Shown piece after piece: positions 44,887-53,656 of a stretch of DNA of 64,000 nt. Position 1 is the stretch's first letter; each line of letters begins with the position of its first letter. Origin of the DNA: Treponema sp. J25 (GTDB lineage: Bacteria > Spirochaetota > Spirochaetia > Treponematales > Breznakiellaceae). The notes under the pieces were generated by a model, which was not told the origin of the DNA, did not search any database, and worked only from the letters and a program-made list of their open reading frames with translations. Position numbers and translations under genes: made by a program. The stretch covers positions 1 to 64,000 of the forward strand of contig NZ_PTQW01000009.1 in assembly GCF_004343725.1 (NCBI RefSeq), read 5' to 3'.

Positions 44887-45018
44887 TTAGGGGAGCCGCA
44901 ACATTCTTCGAAATGCCCGCATAAGGTTTCGGAAGAATGAATTAATCGTGAGGCGGAAAGAAAATTTTACCCGGTTTGTGGCTTCTTGAACAGGATCGGG
45001 GGATCTCGATAATGACAT
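44887..45018 (-). CDS. Small basic protein of 43 residues, unrecognised
   Basis: The frame begins MSLSRSPDPVQEATNRVKFS and ends RRMLRLP. The second half is an amphipathic, Arg-rich helix (FFRNLMRAFRRMLRLP), which suggests membrane or nucleic-acid contact. It has an excellent ribosome-binding site, AAAAGGAGG six bases before the ATG, and a promoter TTGTGT-N17-TATAAA at 45073-45101. It is divergent from the lipoprotein gene at 45338, and both leaders share the same CAAAAGGAGGTTTT stretch. I recognise no family. The signals for translation are strong; whether the product matters is open. Confidence 0.55.
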   Translation of the reverse strand: MSLSRSPDPVQEATNRVKFSFRLTINSFFRNLMRAFRRMLRLP

Positions 45019-45072
45019 GAAAACCTCCTTTTGTGTTTGTTTGCAGCGCCTGGCGCACTATGATATATCATT

Positions 45073-45101
45073 TTTATAAAAGAGATTTGTTGCTTACACA
45101 A
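45073..45101 (-). promoter_or_regulatory. Promoter of the 43-residue gene
   Basis: TTGTGT (45096-45101), 17-base spacer, TATAAA (45073-45078) on the minus strand. The leader of about 50 bases contains the small inverted repeat GCGCC-A-GGCGC. Confidence 0.5.
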
Positions 45102-45229
45102 GGGACTCTTAAGTTTTTGTAAAATGATTGTTGGGGTTTGTTTTTAGGGGTTTGGCTGATTTCTTATATGTTTCCTTGCCCCATATTGACCCAAGCTAAA
45201 TGTAATGTGTACAAAAATTATTTTCTCTT

Positions 45230-45258
45230 TTGAAAAGAAAAACATCCTATGCTATATT
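45230..45258 (+). promoter_or_regulatory. Promoter of the lipoprotein gene at 45338
   Basis: TTGAAA (45230-45235), 17-base spacer, TATATT (45253-45258). The leader is about 70 bases and ends in AAAAGGAGG before the start codon. Confidence 0.7.
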
Positions 45259-45337
45259 TAAACCAAGTTTTTCCCTGCAGGTGAAGCACCTTATCATTCT
45301 GTTTTAAAATAAGCTCTCAAACAAAAGGAGGTTTTTC

Positions 45338-46285
45338 ATGATGAATAACCGGGGCTTGCGGAGAAGGACCCTCTCGGTGACTGTCTTTTTTTCAGCGGTC
45401 ATGCTGGCATTTATGAGTTGTAGCCCAGGGGAGCCTGCCGATTTTTCAGGGCTCTGGGGATGGGAAGAAGGTTCCGATTATTTCTTTATCGACCTTCGAC
45501 AAGAAGAACAATCGGTGATAGGATTTCATTCCGCTGTGGGTGGGGGTGGATCGGTTTTCGATGAGATGCTTGCGGAAACTCCTTCCCTCGAGGGTACTGT
45601 AAAGGGAAAGACCCTCAGCGGAACTATTACGGACGCCACCAACGGTGTAGAACTCCCCTTTAAGCTTTCGTATCTTGATGCGGATAGGCTCCAGTGGGAA
45701 ATAACCAAAAAAACGGATAACGCTCCTTTCCCTCAAAAGGTGGTTCTACAAAAAGTTACGGATATGTTGACCTTTTACTCCAAATTTCAGCGGCCCGACG
45801 GTTCTATTGATTATAAGAAATACCGGAACTATGTAAAAATTATGGTGGATGACATAGAAGAAACAACGGCGGACCTCATGGAAGCAGGGTATTACCCAGA
45901 AACAACGGCCCCCTGGAAACACATGGATGAATTTTCAGCGGAAGAATGGGACAGACTTTCAACGGCAGTGTATGTTAAAAAGAGCGATGGAGTGCTTTAC
46001 AAGGTGAACCGATTCCTTAATGAGGGGGGTGCCCTCTGGGAGGAATACTATTTTGATTACCAGCATGACGGAAAGCTCTTCTATGTAAAGCGTTATTTTG
46101 ATAGCGAACCTGAAGATATCACAGAACTCTATTTCTATAACGGAAAATTCCTTTTTATGGTGGAAAGTGACGACCCTGAAGAGGAACTTGAAGAAGATGC
46201 TTCGATGTATATCAGCCGGCTTGTGGATGAGGTAAGCTCTTTTGTCGCCGAAGTTCTGCGTCGAAACAAAAATAAAGAGATATAA
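45338..46285 (+). CDS. Lipoprotein of unknown function
   Basis: 315 residues. A basic N-terminus and hydrophobic stretch end in a spirochaete-style lipobox (AFMSCSP, lipidated Cys near residue 28). The mature part starts with a beta-rich domain (about 35-140: FSGLWGWEEGSDYFFIDLRQ, then LEGTVKGKTLSGTITD). It continues with a mixed, strongly acidic domain of about 150 residues ending in a charged helix. The protein is probably exposed on the inner or outer membrane. No family recognised. Own promoter and strong ribosome-binding site; a tandem ATG-ATG begins the gene. Confidence 0.85.
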   Translation: MMNNRGLRRRTLSVTVFFSAVMLAFMSCSPGEPADFSGLWGWEEGSDYFFIDLRQEEQSVIGFHSAVGGGGSVFDEMLAETPSLEGTVKGKTLSGTITDATNGVELPFKLSYLDADRLQWEITKKTDNAPFPQKVVLQKVTDMLTFYSKFQRPDGSIDYKKYRNYVKIMVDDIEETTADLMEAGYYPETTAPWKHMDEFSAEEWDRLSTAVYVKKSDGVLYKVNRFLNEGGALWEEYYFDYQHDGKLFYVKRYFDSEPEDITELYFYNGKFLFMVESDDPEEELEEDASMYISRLVDEVSSFVAEVLRRNKNKEI

Positions 46286-46317
46286 GCCCCCGGAGATCCG
46301 AAAGGGATGCCGCGTTT

Positions 46318-47232
46318 TTAAGCCGTGGGACCAGGGGATGGTGAACCCTTTTCCCGTATCAGGTCCCACTGGCTTGCAAGCATCCCCGCAAACATCAGGG
46401 CTGAGCCGGAAAAATTCCGGATTCCAAAGGGTTCCCCTAAAAGGAGGATGCCCCCCAGGGTTGCAAAGGCCCCTTCAAGGCAGAGGATGATTGCCGCGTG
46501 GGCGGGGGGAGCGTCTTTCTGGGCTACCACTTGTAGGGTGTAGGCGATCCCTACCGACCCTATACCCCCATATAAAAGGGGAAGCCAGCCTGCAGAAAGG
46601 GCAGACCACCGGGGCGTTTCCCACAGAAAAGCGGCCCCCAGAGAAAAGAGGGCGCACCACAGGAACTGCCCCGCCGCCAAGAGGAGGGGAGCGCAGCGCT
46701 TCGAAAACCGATCAATATAGAGCACGTGGGTCGTCCAGAAAAGGGCGCTGGCTATTACCAAAAGATCCCCGGGATTCATCCGGCCAAGCTCGTCGGGGGC
46801 GCTCAAGATGTACATACCTACCGTCGCAAGGCCTGCCCCCACCCAGGTAGCAGGTCCCGTATGGTGCCTTAAAAAAATCCCCCCTATGGGTACGAGGACC
46901 ACATACAAGCCGGTAAGGAAGCCCGCTTTACCCGCCGTGGTATACACGATCCCAATCTGCTGAAGATTCGCGCCAAAGAAAAGCACTACCCCTGCCCCCA
47001 GGCTTGTGAAAACCAGGAAGAGCCAGTCTTTTTTCTGCATTGCCCTGAGATAGGATCGGGTAGACACTCCAAGAAGAGGGAAGAGGGAAAGGGCGCCCAG
47101 GGCAAAACGAACGCCGTTAAACGTAAAGGGGCCCATGTAGGACATTCCATTTCGCTGGGCCACGAAGGCAAAGCCCCAGATGGCGGCGGTAAGGAGGAGC
47201 AGCCCATCCGCCCGAAGTGCTTTTTTATTCAT
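46318..47232 (-). CDS. DMT-superfamily (EamA) transporter
   Basis: 304 residues with ten predicted membrane segments in two EamA repeats. The first begins LLLTAAIWGFAFVAQRNGM and the second spans about 145-285 (DLLVIASALFWTTHVLYIDRF). The family exports or imports metabolites such as amino acids or nucleotides; the substrate cannot be told. The C-terminal repeat ends LGGILLLGEPFGIRNFSGSALMFAGML. It lies 9 bases after the YjfB-like gene and probably shares its mRNA. No clear ribosome-binding site. Confidence 0.9.
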   Translation of the reverse strand: MNKKALRADGLLLLTAAIWGFAFVAQRNGMSYMGPFTFNGVRFALGALSLFPLLGVSTRSYLRAMQKKDWLFLVFTSLGAGVVLFFGANLQQIGIVYTTAGKAGFLTGLYVVLVPIGGIFLRHHTGPATWVGAGLATVGMYILSAPDELGRMNPGDLLVIASALFWTTHVLYIDRFSKRCAPLLLAAGQFLWCALFSLGAAFLWETPRWSALSAGWLPLLYGGIGSVGIAYTLQVVAQKDAPPAHAAIILCLEGAFATLGGILLLGEPFGIRNFSGSALMFAGMLASQWDLIREKGSPSPGPTA

Positions 47233-47241
47233 TTCTATCTA

Positions 47242-47433
47242 TTATGCAAGAATGTCGATAGTGGTTCCCAACTGTGGGTCTTGAATCACCGCTGGAGAGG
47301 CGCTTTCAAGCAGGGTCCCCAGGGCCTGGGCCTGTTCGTTTCCCTTGCCCAGGGCCATACGGAGGACCGCCATTCCTACCTGTTCGGATAATTGCCCCTG
47401 GGCCATATCCATGGAAAGTTTTTGAATGTCCAT
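47242..47433 (-). CDS. YjfB-like putative motility protein
   Basis: 63 residues matching the YjfB family (PF14070): MDIQKLSMDMAQGQLSEQVG at the start, then GMAVLRMALGKGNEQAQAL. In Bacillus the gene is tied to flagellar sigma-D expression; the role is unknown. AAGGTG precedes the ATG. No other flagellar gene is nearby. Confidence 0.8.
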   Translation of the reverse strand: MDIQKLSMDMAQGQLSEQVGMAVLRMALGKGNEQAQALGTLLESASPAVIQDPQLGTTIDILA

Positions 47434-47492
47434 GCTGTCACCTTATCCTGATTTCCTATGGCGGTCAAGGGGCTTTCTCCGGGGTATCGCCG

Positions 47493-48962
47493 TTAGAACG
47501 TATACTTCATGCCGAGGGTAAGATAATCGTTTTTATCATACTGGCCCACGAGGCCCGCCGAATCGCCTCCAAAGATACCTCCCTGGGCAAAAATTTCTCC
47601 ATCACCGATGGCCCAGGAGATCTTGGGAATGATAAGGTAGTCCTTATCCTGGATGCCCCAGAGGATAGTGCATTCCCATTTCAGGGTGTCCTGGAAAAGG
47701 TTCTGGCTGATGCGGGTCGTAAGCCGATCCGTGAACGCCTTGGTTCCCGCTTCTATGTCGAAAGGCGTGGTCCCTACCTTATCGTCCATGAGGCGGTAGG
47801 TCCCATTGTATTGGACGTTCAGGTTGATTCCCGCCACCACATCCCGATCGAAGCCAAGAGAGAAGGCCAGGTGAGGATTATACACCGCCGGGTCGTCCCC
47901 CGAGGTATCTTCGGTGATGTTGGCGGCCCCTTCAAAGCGGAGATTAAAGCCCCCGAGCACTGTGGCGGCGTCGAGGCCTGCCTGATGGTAGCGATTATAC
48001 GCAAGGCTCTGGAGCACGGGGTATAAAGTGGGGAAGGTTCCTGCCAGGACGATCTTTGCTGCCGGATTCGGGAGATAGCCGTAGAAATACTGGATACCCC
48101 AATCGACGGAGCCTGTGGTGGTGGTAAAGCGCAGTCCCCCCTGGCTGTGGTCGAGGCCTCGGTCGGCCTGAAGGGCGGCACTGAGGATATTGAGAATTTG
48201 TTCCGCCGTTTGAGAACTCTGGGTAGAAATGGCAACCAGGCTTCCCAGTTGGTCCGGTTGCCATCGTCCAGAAAGATCGTACTGGTTTCCCTGGAAGCCG
48301 ATGACACCGATACCTTCCAGTTTGGTAAAGTCCCCTATGTTCCAGGATAGCCGGATCATCGGTTGGGCGATTTTCCGTTCCTTGCTATCGGTGACGGTAA
48401 AATCCGTGTAGTCCAGGGGATTAAGCACATCCAGAGATCCCTGGCTATCGGCCTTGCCCCAGGTAACCTTCATGAATCCCCCATCCAGAGTAAGGGGTCC
48501 TGCAAAAAGCCGTACCCAGGCTTCGTCCAGAATCCGGGATGAGGCTGTTTCAAGATAGGAAGGACGAAGGTTGAATGCCAGGTAGGTTTCAACCTTGCTT
48601 CCCCGGGCCTCGAGGGTTAATTTGGGATACACCAGGTCGCCCAGGCTTTGGTCCCACAGCGCTTCCGGTTCCCCCACAAAGAGGTTCCCCTGGATGGTGG
48701 CGGTACCGGAAATGGTAAGGGCCGGGCCGGTTCCTGCGGCGCCGACGGCACTTCCACTTGCGGCCTGGCTGGCCTCTGTAGCATCGGCCGGACCAAAGCC
48801 AAAGTCCTGGGCAGAAAGCCTGGCCGGCCCGAGACCCAGGGTGCTAAGCCCCAGGGCTAAGAGGGCAAGTAATGCCTTCCAAAGAGTTCTTGGCGCGATA
48901 AAAGCTGTGCCCAGGCTGCCGAATCTAGAAATTCCCGTATGGTTAGTTCGTGGGTGTTTCAT
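47493..48962 (-). CDS. Probable outer-membrane beta-barrel protein
   Basis: 489 residues. A long basic N-region and signal peptide (ending near LSAQDF) lead to a Ser/Ala-rich linker. The rest alternates polar and apolar residues with many aromatic ends, as in a beta-barrel (for example LVYPKLTLEARGSKVETYLAFNLRP), and ends in KYTF, with a terminal Phe as outer-membrane barrels have. It resembles barrel proteins found next to MMPL exporters, but I cannot name the family firmly. The frame continues upstream to 49043; the ATG at 48962 has AAAGGGGGT before it. It is last of the TetR-MMPL-LolA-like-barrel cluster, 81 bases after the previous gene. Confidence 0.7.
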   Translation of the reverse strand: MKHPRTNHTGISRFGSLGTAFIAPRTLWKALLALLALGLSTLGLGPARLSAQDFGFGPADATEASQAASGSAVGAAGTGPALTISGTATIQGNLFVGEPEALWDQSLGDLVYPKLTLEARGSKVETYLAFNLRPSYLETASSRILDEAWVRLFAGPLTLDGGFMKVTWGKADSQGSLDVLNPLDYTDFTVTDSKERKIAQPMIRLSWNIGDFTKLEGIGVIGFQGNQYDLSGRWQPDQLGSLVAISTQSSQTAEQILNILSAALQADRGLDHSQGGLRFTTTTGSVDWGIQYFYGYLPNPAAKIVLAGTFPTLYPVLQSLAYNRYHQAGLDAATVLGGFNLRFEGAANITEDTSGDDPAVYNPHLAFSLGFDRDVVAGINLNVQYNGTYRLMDDKVGTTPFDIEAGTKAFTDRLTTRISQNLFQDTLKWECTILWGIQDKDYLIIPKISWAIGDGEIFAQGGIFGGDSAGLVGQYDKNDYLTLGMKYTF

Positions 48963-49043
48963 CGCTGTACCCCCTTTCGTGACTGTATGCGGGCTTCCGG
49001 CCTCTGAAAGAGGCCGGCCCCTCCCTTGGATAAACTGCTTCAT

Positions 49044-49844
49044 TTAGGGCCTCCCCGTTTCCAGGAAGCGGGTCGTAAAGACCCCCTCAGGGATGGGATC
49101 ATCATACTTGATGATGTCCACGTAAATGGTGGTGCTGGTTCCTTTCTGCAAGGATGTCATCCGGCTTTCCACAGGGGTAAGCCGGCCCTGCTTATCCTCT
49201 ACCTTGAGGACTTCGAACAGTTTGATCGGCTTATCCGACTTCTTGTCGTACAGTTCCATCTTGTGGGCGATGAAAGTTTCTGTATCGATCCAGGAGATGA
49301 TTTTGGCGTACTGGTAGGAAGGATCGATGGGGCGGGACTCTATCACGTAGCAGGGCCGCCCGTTATAGGTCTCTTGCCGCAGGAGTTGGTGGGTATCCTT
49401 ATCGGCTTTTCGGTCCGCCGAGGAAATATCATCGTAGGAAAAATCGGTGCCTACAAAGCTGCCTGAACCTTCACTCCCGGCGATACGGCGGACCTTTCCT
49501 AAGGAAGGAAGGAAAATCCAGCGATCCTCTTCTTTTCCGGGATTTTCGATGGTAAGAAAGCGGGTTCCCGCTACGCTGGCCGGTTTCTGAAAGATAACCA
49601 CCGTTCTGCTGCGACCGCCGGTATAACTGGAGTACTGATCCACGAGGCGTTCGGTGGTACTGCCGTCTTTGGCGGTAATCACCATCCGGGCCCGGGTGGA
49701 AACGGTTTCTCGCTGGATCCGATTCCGGGATTTTTCGATGATCTGCGTTGCCGTAAGATTACTTGTCTGCGCACTTATAAAAGCTGCCCAGAACAAGCCA
49801 AGACTGCCCAAAAGGCTCAGCCTTTTCAACATACCTGTATTCAT
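49044..49844 (-). CDS. LolA-like outer-membrane lipoprotein-sorting protein
   Basis: 266 residues with a signal peptide (LLGSLGLFWAAFISAQ) and the LolA-like fold of PF17131: ATQIIEKSRNR, then AKDGSTTERLVDQYSSY, ENPGKEEDRWIFLPSLGKVRRI and FVGTDFSYDDIS. Such proteins are usually encoded beside MMPL/RND exporters and are thought to carry lipid or lipoprotein cargo through the periplasm. The ATG at 49844 follows GTGGAGGTACCT; the frame extends to 49856 without support. It lies 11 bases after the MMPL gene. Confidence 0.85.
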   Translation of the reverse strand: MNTGMLKRLSLLGSLGLFWAAFISAQTSNLTATQIIEKSRNRIQRETVSTRARMVITAKDGSTTERLVDQYSSYTGGRSRTVVIFQKPASVAGTRFLTIENPGKEEDRWIFLPSLGKVRRIAGSEGSGSFVGTDFSYDDISSADRKADKDTHQLLRQETYNGRPCYVIESRPIDPSYQYAKIISWIDTETFIAHKMELYDKKSDKPIKLFEVLKVEDKQGRLTPVESRMTSLQKGTSTTIYVDIIKYDDPIPEGVFTTRFLETGRP

Positions 49845-49855
49845 AGGTACCTCCA

Positions 49856-52711
49856 CTATTCTTCATCCCACCGCAGTGGGCGGGTTATAAAGGCGGGTTT
49901 AAAGATTTGCAAGAGTACTGGCAGCACCGTAAGGGCCGCAAAGGCACTGGTGGCCATGGTAAGGGCATACAGGAGTCCCAGGTCTGCCAGAATATTAAAT
50001 TGAGAGAGTATGAGGACCGCAAAACCGGCCCCTACCGATGCGGCGTTAAAAATGATGGCCTTGCCGGAAGAAAGGAAGGTCCGGCGGAGAAAGTCTGGAT
50101 CCCCTCCGTGGCGGAGCCATTCGTGGTGATACGCCGCGAGGTAGTGAATCGTGTAATCGATACCGATTCCCACGCTGACGCTGGCCACCAGGGCGGTGGC
50201 TATGTTGAGTTTAATACCAAAAAAACTCATGAAAGCAAAGTTGATGAGGCTCGAGATGCTTAAGGGCACAAGGCCAATAAGTCCCGCAATGGCCGATCGA
50301 TAGTAAAACGTAAGAATTCCAAATACCAGAAGTAATGACACGGCGATGGAAACTAACTGGGACTGAACCACTAGGTTATTCAGGGATCCTTCGATAAGGG
50401 CGGTACCCCCTACTTCGATGGTTACATCCGTGGGGAACCGGTCGTGGCAATATTCTTTGATGGCCCTGATGGCCCGATTCGTATCGATTTGTCCCACCGT
50501 TCGTAAGAGGATATTCAGTCGAACGGCGGTAGGCTCCAGGGGGTCGTTGGCATAGGAACTGATGTCCCCAGAAAGGAGTACCAGGTAGTTGGCAACAAGT
50601 CCCTGGAGTTCGTCCTGGCTGGTTTTCCCATACCGCGCCGGATCCTGGGGAATTTCGTAGTACCCATACCCCTGATAGTTAAGCTCCCGATATACCGCTT
50701 TAATAAGGTCATCCGCTGTCTTAAGAGAGCCCCGGCTCCCTGCCCGGGCCCGGCTCAGGAGGGCGGCAACATCCTGCGGTATAGAAGAACCGTTGGCGGT
50801 GTTGCGACCGTCGGCAGAACTGGTTTTTTCAGGAGCGGCAGTTCCCTGCGTGGCTGAAAGGGGGGCTCTGGACTTTGCATTTGTTTCGCCTGTTCCTGAA
50901 GAGGGAGAGCTTTTTTCTGGCGTTGTTTCAAAGCCAAACCCAAAAGCCGGTTCCTCAGAAACAGCAAAACCGAAGGCCGGTTCGCCGGCATTCTCCGGCA
51001 TAGCTCCAGCACTTTGAGTCAAGGTCGCCACTCCACCGGAGGAGACAGCCCACGGAGACATCTCTTCTAGGGTTGTTTCCGCATGGAATACCTGGTTAAT
51101 CCGCTTTACCAGGTCCGGAAAGCCCATCACTTTACCTACTTCTGGAACTGACTCAGATACATAGCGGGAAAGCCCATCCAGGGGAACCAGTACATCCGGG
51201 TGGAGTACCCGCCCCGGGGTGGGAGAAGAAACCACCACACTGACCACCTTGGATCCGCCAAAGTGCTCCCGGATAAATACGTCAGAACGGACCACATCAG
51301 TGGTAGCTCGGAAATATTCCACCAGAACATTATCCACAATAAGGGAACGAAGGCTTATAAGGGAAAATACCACAATAAGGGTGGCCAGACCTAAGACGGT
51401 TTTCTTTTTTCTGGTGATGGCAAGGAACAGGTTTGCTACGATAGTGCTAAAGCGATCCTCTGATTGGTTGTTCCGCTCTTTGGACGAAGCCCCCGAGGCC
51501 TTTTGAGTTTCACTGAGACTCGAAGAAGTCTCGCTTGAGAGCTCTTCTTTAGAGGTGGAACGGGGCGCTTCGGCCTGATATCCCCCCTCGGGCCCGCGGA
51601 TTAAATAGAGGGCCGGAATGAGGGTAACCGAAACGCCGAGGGCAACCAGAACCCCAAAGCTTGAAAAAATCCCAAATTCAAAGATGGGAACCACGGGGGT
51701 AAAACAGAAGGAGACAAAACCCGCAAAGGTCGTAAGGGCCGCCAGGAGCACCGGTCTTCCCACCCGCCGCAGGAGATTATAGATGGCTTCCCGATAGGTT
51801 TCTCTGGTAAAGGGGCCTTTTTTATCAATCTCGTCGTAGTAGTGATTCACAATGTGGATCCCGTAGGCACTCCCTACGGCCACGAGGATAACGGGCAGGA
51901 CCGTCGAAAGAATAGAAAGCTTGATGTGTAAAAGGGGCATGGCCCCCATGGCCCATATGGTGGAGATAAGAACGGTGAGTAAGGGAAGCAGCACCCCGCC
52001 CAATCGACGGAAGGAAAGGAACAGGACCGTGATTACAACGATAACTACCAGGGGTATCAGGGTGATAAGGTCCTTGTGGACCGCATTGTTTATTTCCACA
52101 CTCAGGACGGGAATGCCCGCAAAATAGATATTCGTGTCTTTGAATCCTGCCTCGTGGGCAAGCTTTTTAATTCGGTTGTAGGTGTCGATAATCTCCTGAG
52201 AGCCCGCATCTTCGGCGGTTACCTTAAGGGTGATGAGCACCTCCGTGGACCGAAAATCCTCTGAAACGAGGGAGCGAGAATAAAGATCCCAGCTTAAGAG
52301 CCGTTCCTTAAGGGCCTGAACTTCTGCGGGCGTTCCCGTAAAATCTTTGGGTACTAAGGGTTCTACCTTAATGGTATCGGCGGTCCCGGTGATATAATCG
52401 GTGGACATCAGGGACTGGACCGAATCAACCTTGGGAAGCTGTTCTACCTGATCAATGTAGGTCCTCAGGGTGGCAAGGAATTCCTTTTCCAGCACCGAGT
52501 CATATTTTCGTTCTAACCCAACAAGGATAAAAACCTGACTTCCGAAGGTATCATCAATCTTTTTAGAAAGGAGCCGCTCCGGGTCTTTTTCCGGTACAAA
52601 GCGGAAGTTGTTATTATCCAGCTGAGCCCGGGGAAGCTGGAGGGCAAAGAACACCGTGATACACCCTATCACGGTCACGATAAGCCAGGGATGTTTAAAC
52701 AATCGTTTCAT
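49856..52711 (-). CDS. MMPL/RND-family exporter
   Basis: 951 residues with about 12 membrane segments in two halves, each with a large outer loop. Typical stretches are VVITVLFLSFRRLGGVLLPLLTVL in the first half and VASVSVGIGIDYTIHYLAAYHHEW in the second. The loop in the second half contains a low-complexity insertion (about residues 560-655) with two EPAFGF copies. A Ser-rich cytoplasmic stretch (about 377-417) joins the halves. The protein probably exports lipids or hydrophobic compounds. AGAGGAGTGTCTT precedes the ATG. TetR regulator upstream, LolA-like and barrel proteins downstream: an envelope-lipid transport unit. Confidence 0.9.
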   Translation of the reverse strand: MKRLFKHPWLIVTVIGCITVFFALQLPRAQLDNNNFRFVPEKDPERLLSKKIDDTFGSQVFILVGLERKYDSVLEKEFLATLRTYIDQVEQLPKVDSVQSLMSTDYITGTADTIKVEPLVPKDFTGTPAEVQALKERLLSWDLYSRSLVSEDFRSTEVLITLKVTAEDAGSQEIIDTYNRIKKLAHEAGFKDTNIYFAGIPVLSVEINNAVHKDLITLIPLVVIVVITVLFLSFRRLGGVLLPLLTVLISTIWAMGAMPLLHIKLSILSTVLPVILVAVGSAYGIHIVNHYYDEIDKKGPFTRETYREAIYNLLRRVGRPVLLAALTTFAGFVSFCFTPVVPIFEFGIFSSFGVLVALGVSVTLIPALYLIRGPEGGYQAEAPRSTSKEELSSETSSSLSETQKASGASSKERNNQSEDRFSTIVANLFLAITRKKKTVLGLATLIVVFSLISLRSLIVDNVLVEYFRATTDVVRSDVFIREHFGGSKVVSVVVSSPTPGRVLHPDVLVPLDGLSRYVSESVPEVGKVMGFPDLVKRINQVFHAETTLEEMSPWAVSSGGVATLTQSAGAMPENAGEPAFGFAVSEEPAFGFGFETTPEKSSPSSGTGETNAKSRAPLSATQGTAAPEKTSSADGRNTANGSSIPQDVAALLSRARAGSRGSLKTADDLIKAVYRELNYQGYGYYEIPQDPARYGKTSQDELQGLVANYLVLLSGDISSYANDPLEPTAVRLNILLRTVGQIDTNRAIRAIKEYCHDRFPTDVTIEVGGTALIEGSLNNLVVQSQLVSIAVSLLLVFGILTFYYRSAIAGLIGLVPLSISSLINFAFMSFFGIKLNIATALVASVSVGIGIDYTIHYLAAYHHEWLRHGGDPDFLRRTFLSSGKAIIFNAASVGAGFAVLILSQFNILADLGLLYALTMATSAFAALTVLPVLLQIFKPAFITRPLRWDEE

Positions 52712-52726
52712 AAGACACTCCTCTTG

Positions 52727-53419
52727 TTACGCAAGCTGTTCCACCACGGATGTTTCTAATGAAAGGACCTGCGGATCCGTATTGGGTGCCGCAAGGCCCC
52801 GGAGAATAAGCTCAAAAATGGTTTTCATTTCTTGAATGATCAGTTTATTGTCCCGTTTTATGCGGGGAAGCCGGGCTACGTATTCAATCAGGGATGAACC
52901 AATAAGAAAGACGCTCTTCGCAATCCGCTCGGGTTCCACGGTTTTCTGGAGGGTCCCATCCTGGTACCCCCGTTCCAGGATGGCCGTCAGCAGGGCACAC
53001 AACCGGTAATGGGGAAACTCATTCGTATCTGTTTCCTGGTCGTGAAAGAAGAAAGGGAAGACCGGATCGATAAGACTTTTAATGCCCGTAAAGATGAACA
53101 CTTCCTGGAATTTCCCAAAAATTTCTATATAAGACCTCCAGAGGGTGTGGAGGGCTTCGATTCCCGTCATGGTAGGGGTAATGCGGCTGCGTACATAGTC
53201 TTCGAAACGGTTTACCGCATCTTCCAGGATTTCTTTTAGGATCGCCTCTTTGTTTTGAAAGTACAGGTACAGAGTAGCCTTTGAAAGCTCTGTGGCATCC
53301 GCCACATCCTGCATACTAAAACCACTGAGACCCCGTTCGAGGATAAGTTCCTTGGTTTTTTCAAAGATGAGCCGTCGTCGTTCATCCTTTTCTCGTTGCT
53401 TTCGTTCTACGATTCCCAC
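52727..53419 (-). CDS. TetR/AcrR-family regulator
   Basis: 230 residues from a GTG behind CAGGGGGAAACA. The N-terminal HTH (about 25-50: FSMQDVADATELSKATLYLYFQNKEAIL) is typical. The C-terminal region is the ligand-binding part, with LIDPVFPFFFHDQ. It lies 15 bases before the MMPL gene and probably represses the whole envelope cluster and itself. A palindrome (53557-53568) lies upstream. Confidence 0.92.
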   Translation of the reverse strand: MGIVERKQREKDERRRLIFEKTKELILERGLSGFSMQDVADATELSKATLYLYFQNKEAILKEILEDAVNRFEDYVRSRITPTMTGIEALHTLWRSYIEIFGKFQEVFIFTGIKSLIDPVFPFFFHDQETDTNEFPHYRLCALLTAILERGYQDGTLQKTVEPERIAKSVFLIGSSLIEYVARLPRIKRDNKLIIQEMKTIFELILRGLAAPNTDPQVLSLETSVVEQLA

Positions 53420-53556
53420 TGTTTCCCCCTGACGGTTAGGTTTGTTCCCCGTTATCTCATGGGGAACGGAACTTTTTTAATTTTTATTCTTTTTCATAAT
53501 CTTTATTTTATGTTGGTTAGATTGCTGTTTATCATATAACCTTTGGTATAAAAAAC

Positions 53557-53568
53557 TAACTATAGTTA
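53557..53568. promoter_or_regulatory. 12-bp palindrome, candidate TetR operator
   Basis: TAACTATAGTTA is a perfect 12-base palindrome about 140 bases before the TetR start and 90 before the divergent oxidoreductase gene. A second imperfect repeat, ATAACC-TTT-GGTAT, lies 8 bases to its left. Confidence 0.4.
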
Positions 53569-53656
53569 TAAAATAACCATCGGTCAGCACAAAGTCAATA
53601 TCGTACAAAGAAGGCCATGATAGGCTATACTAGAAGATACTACACAGGAGGTGTGT

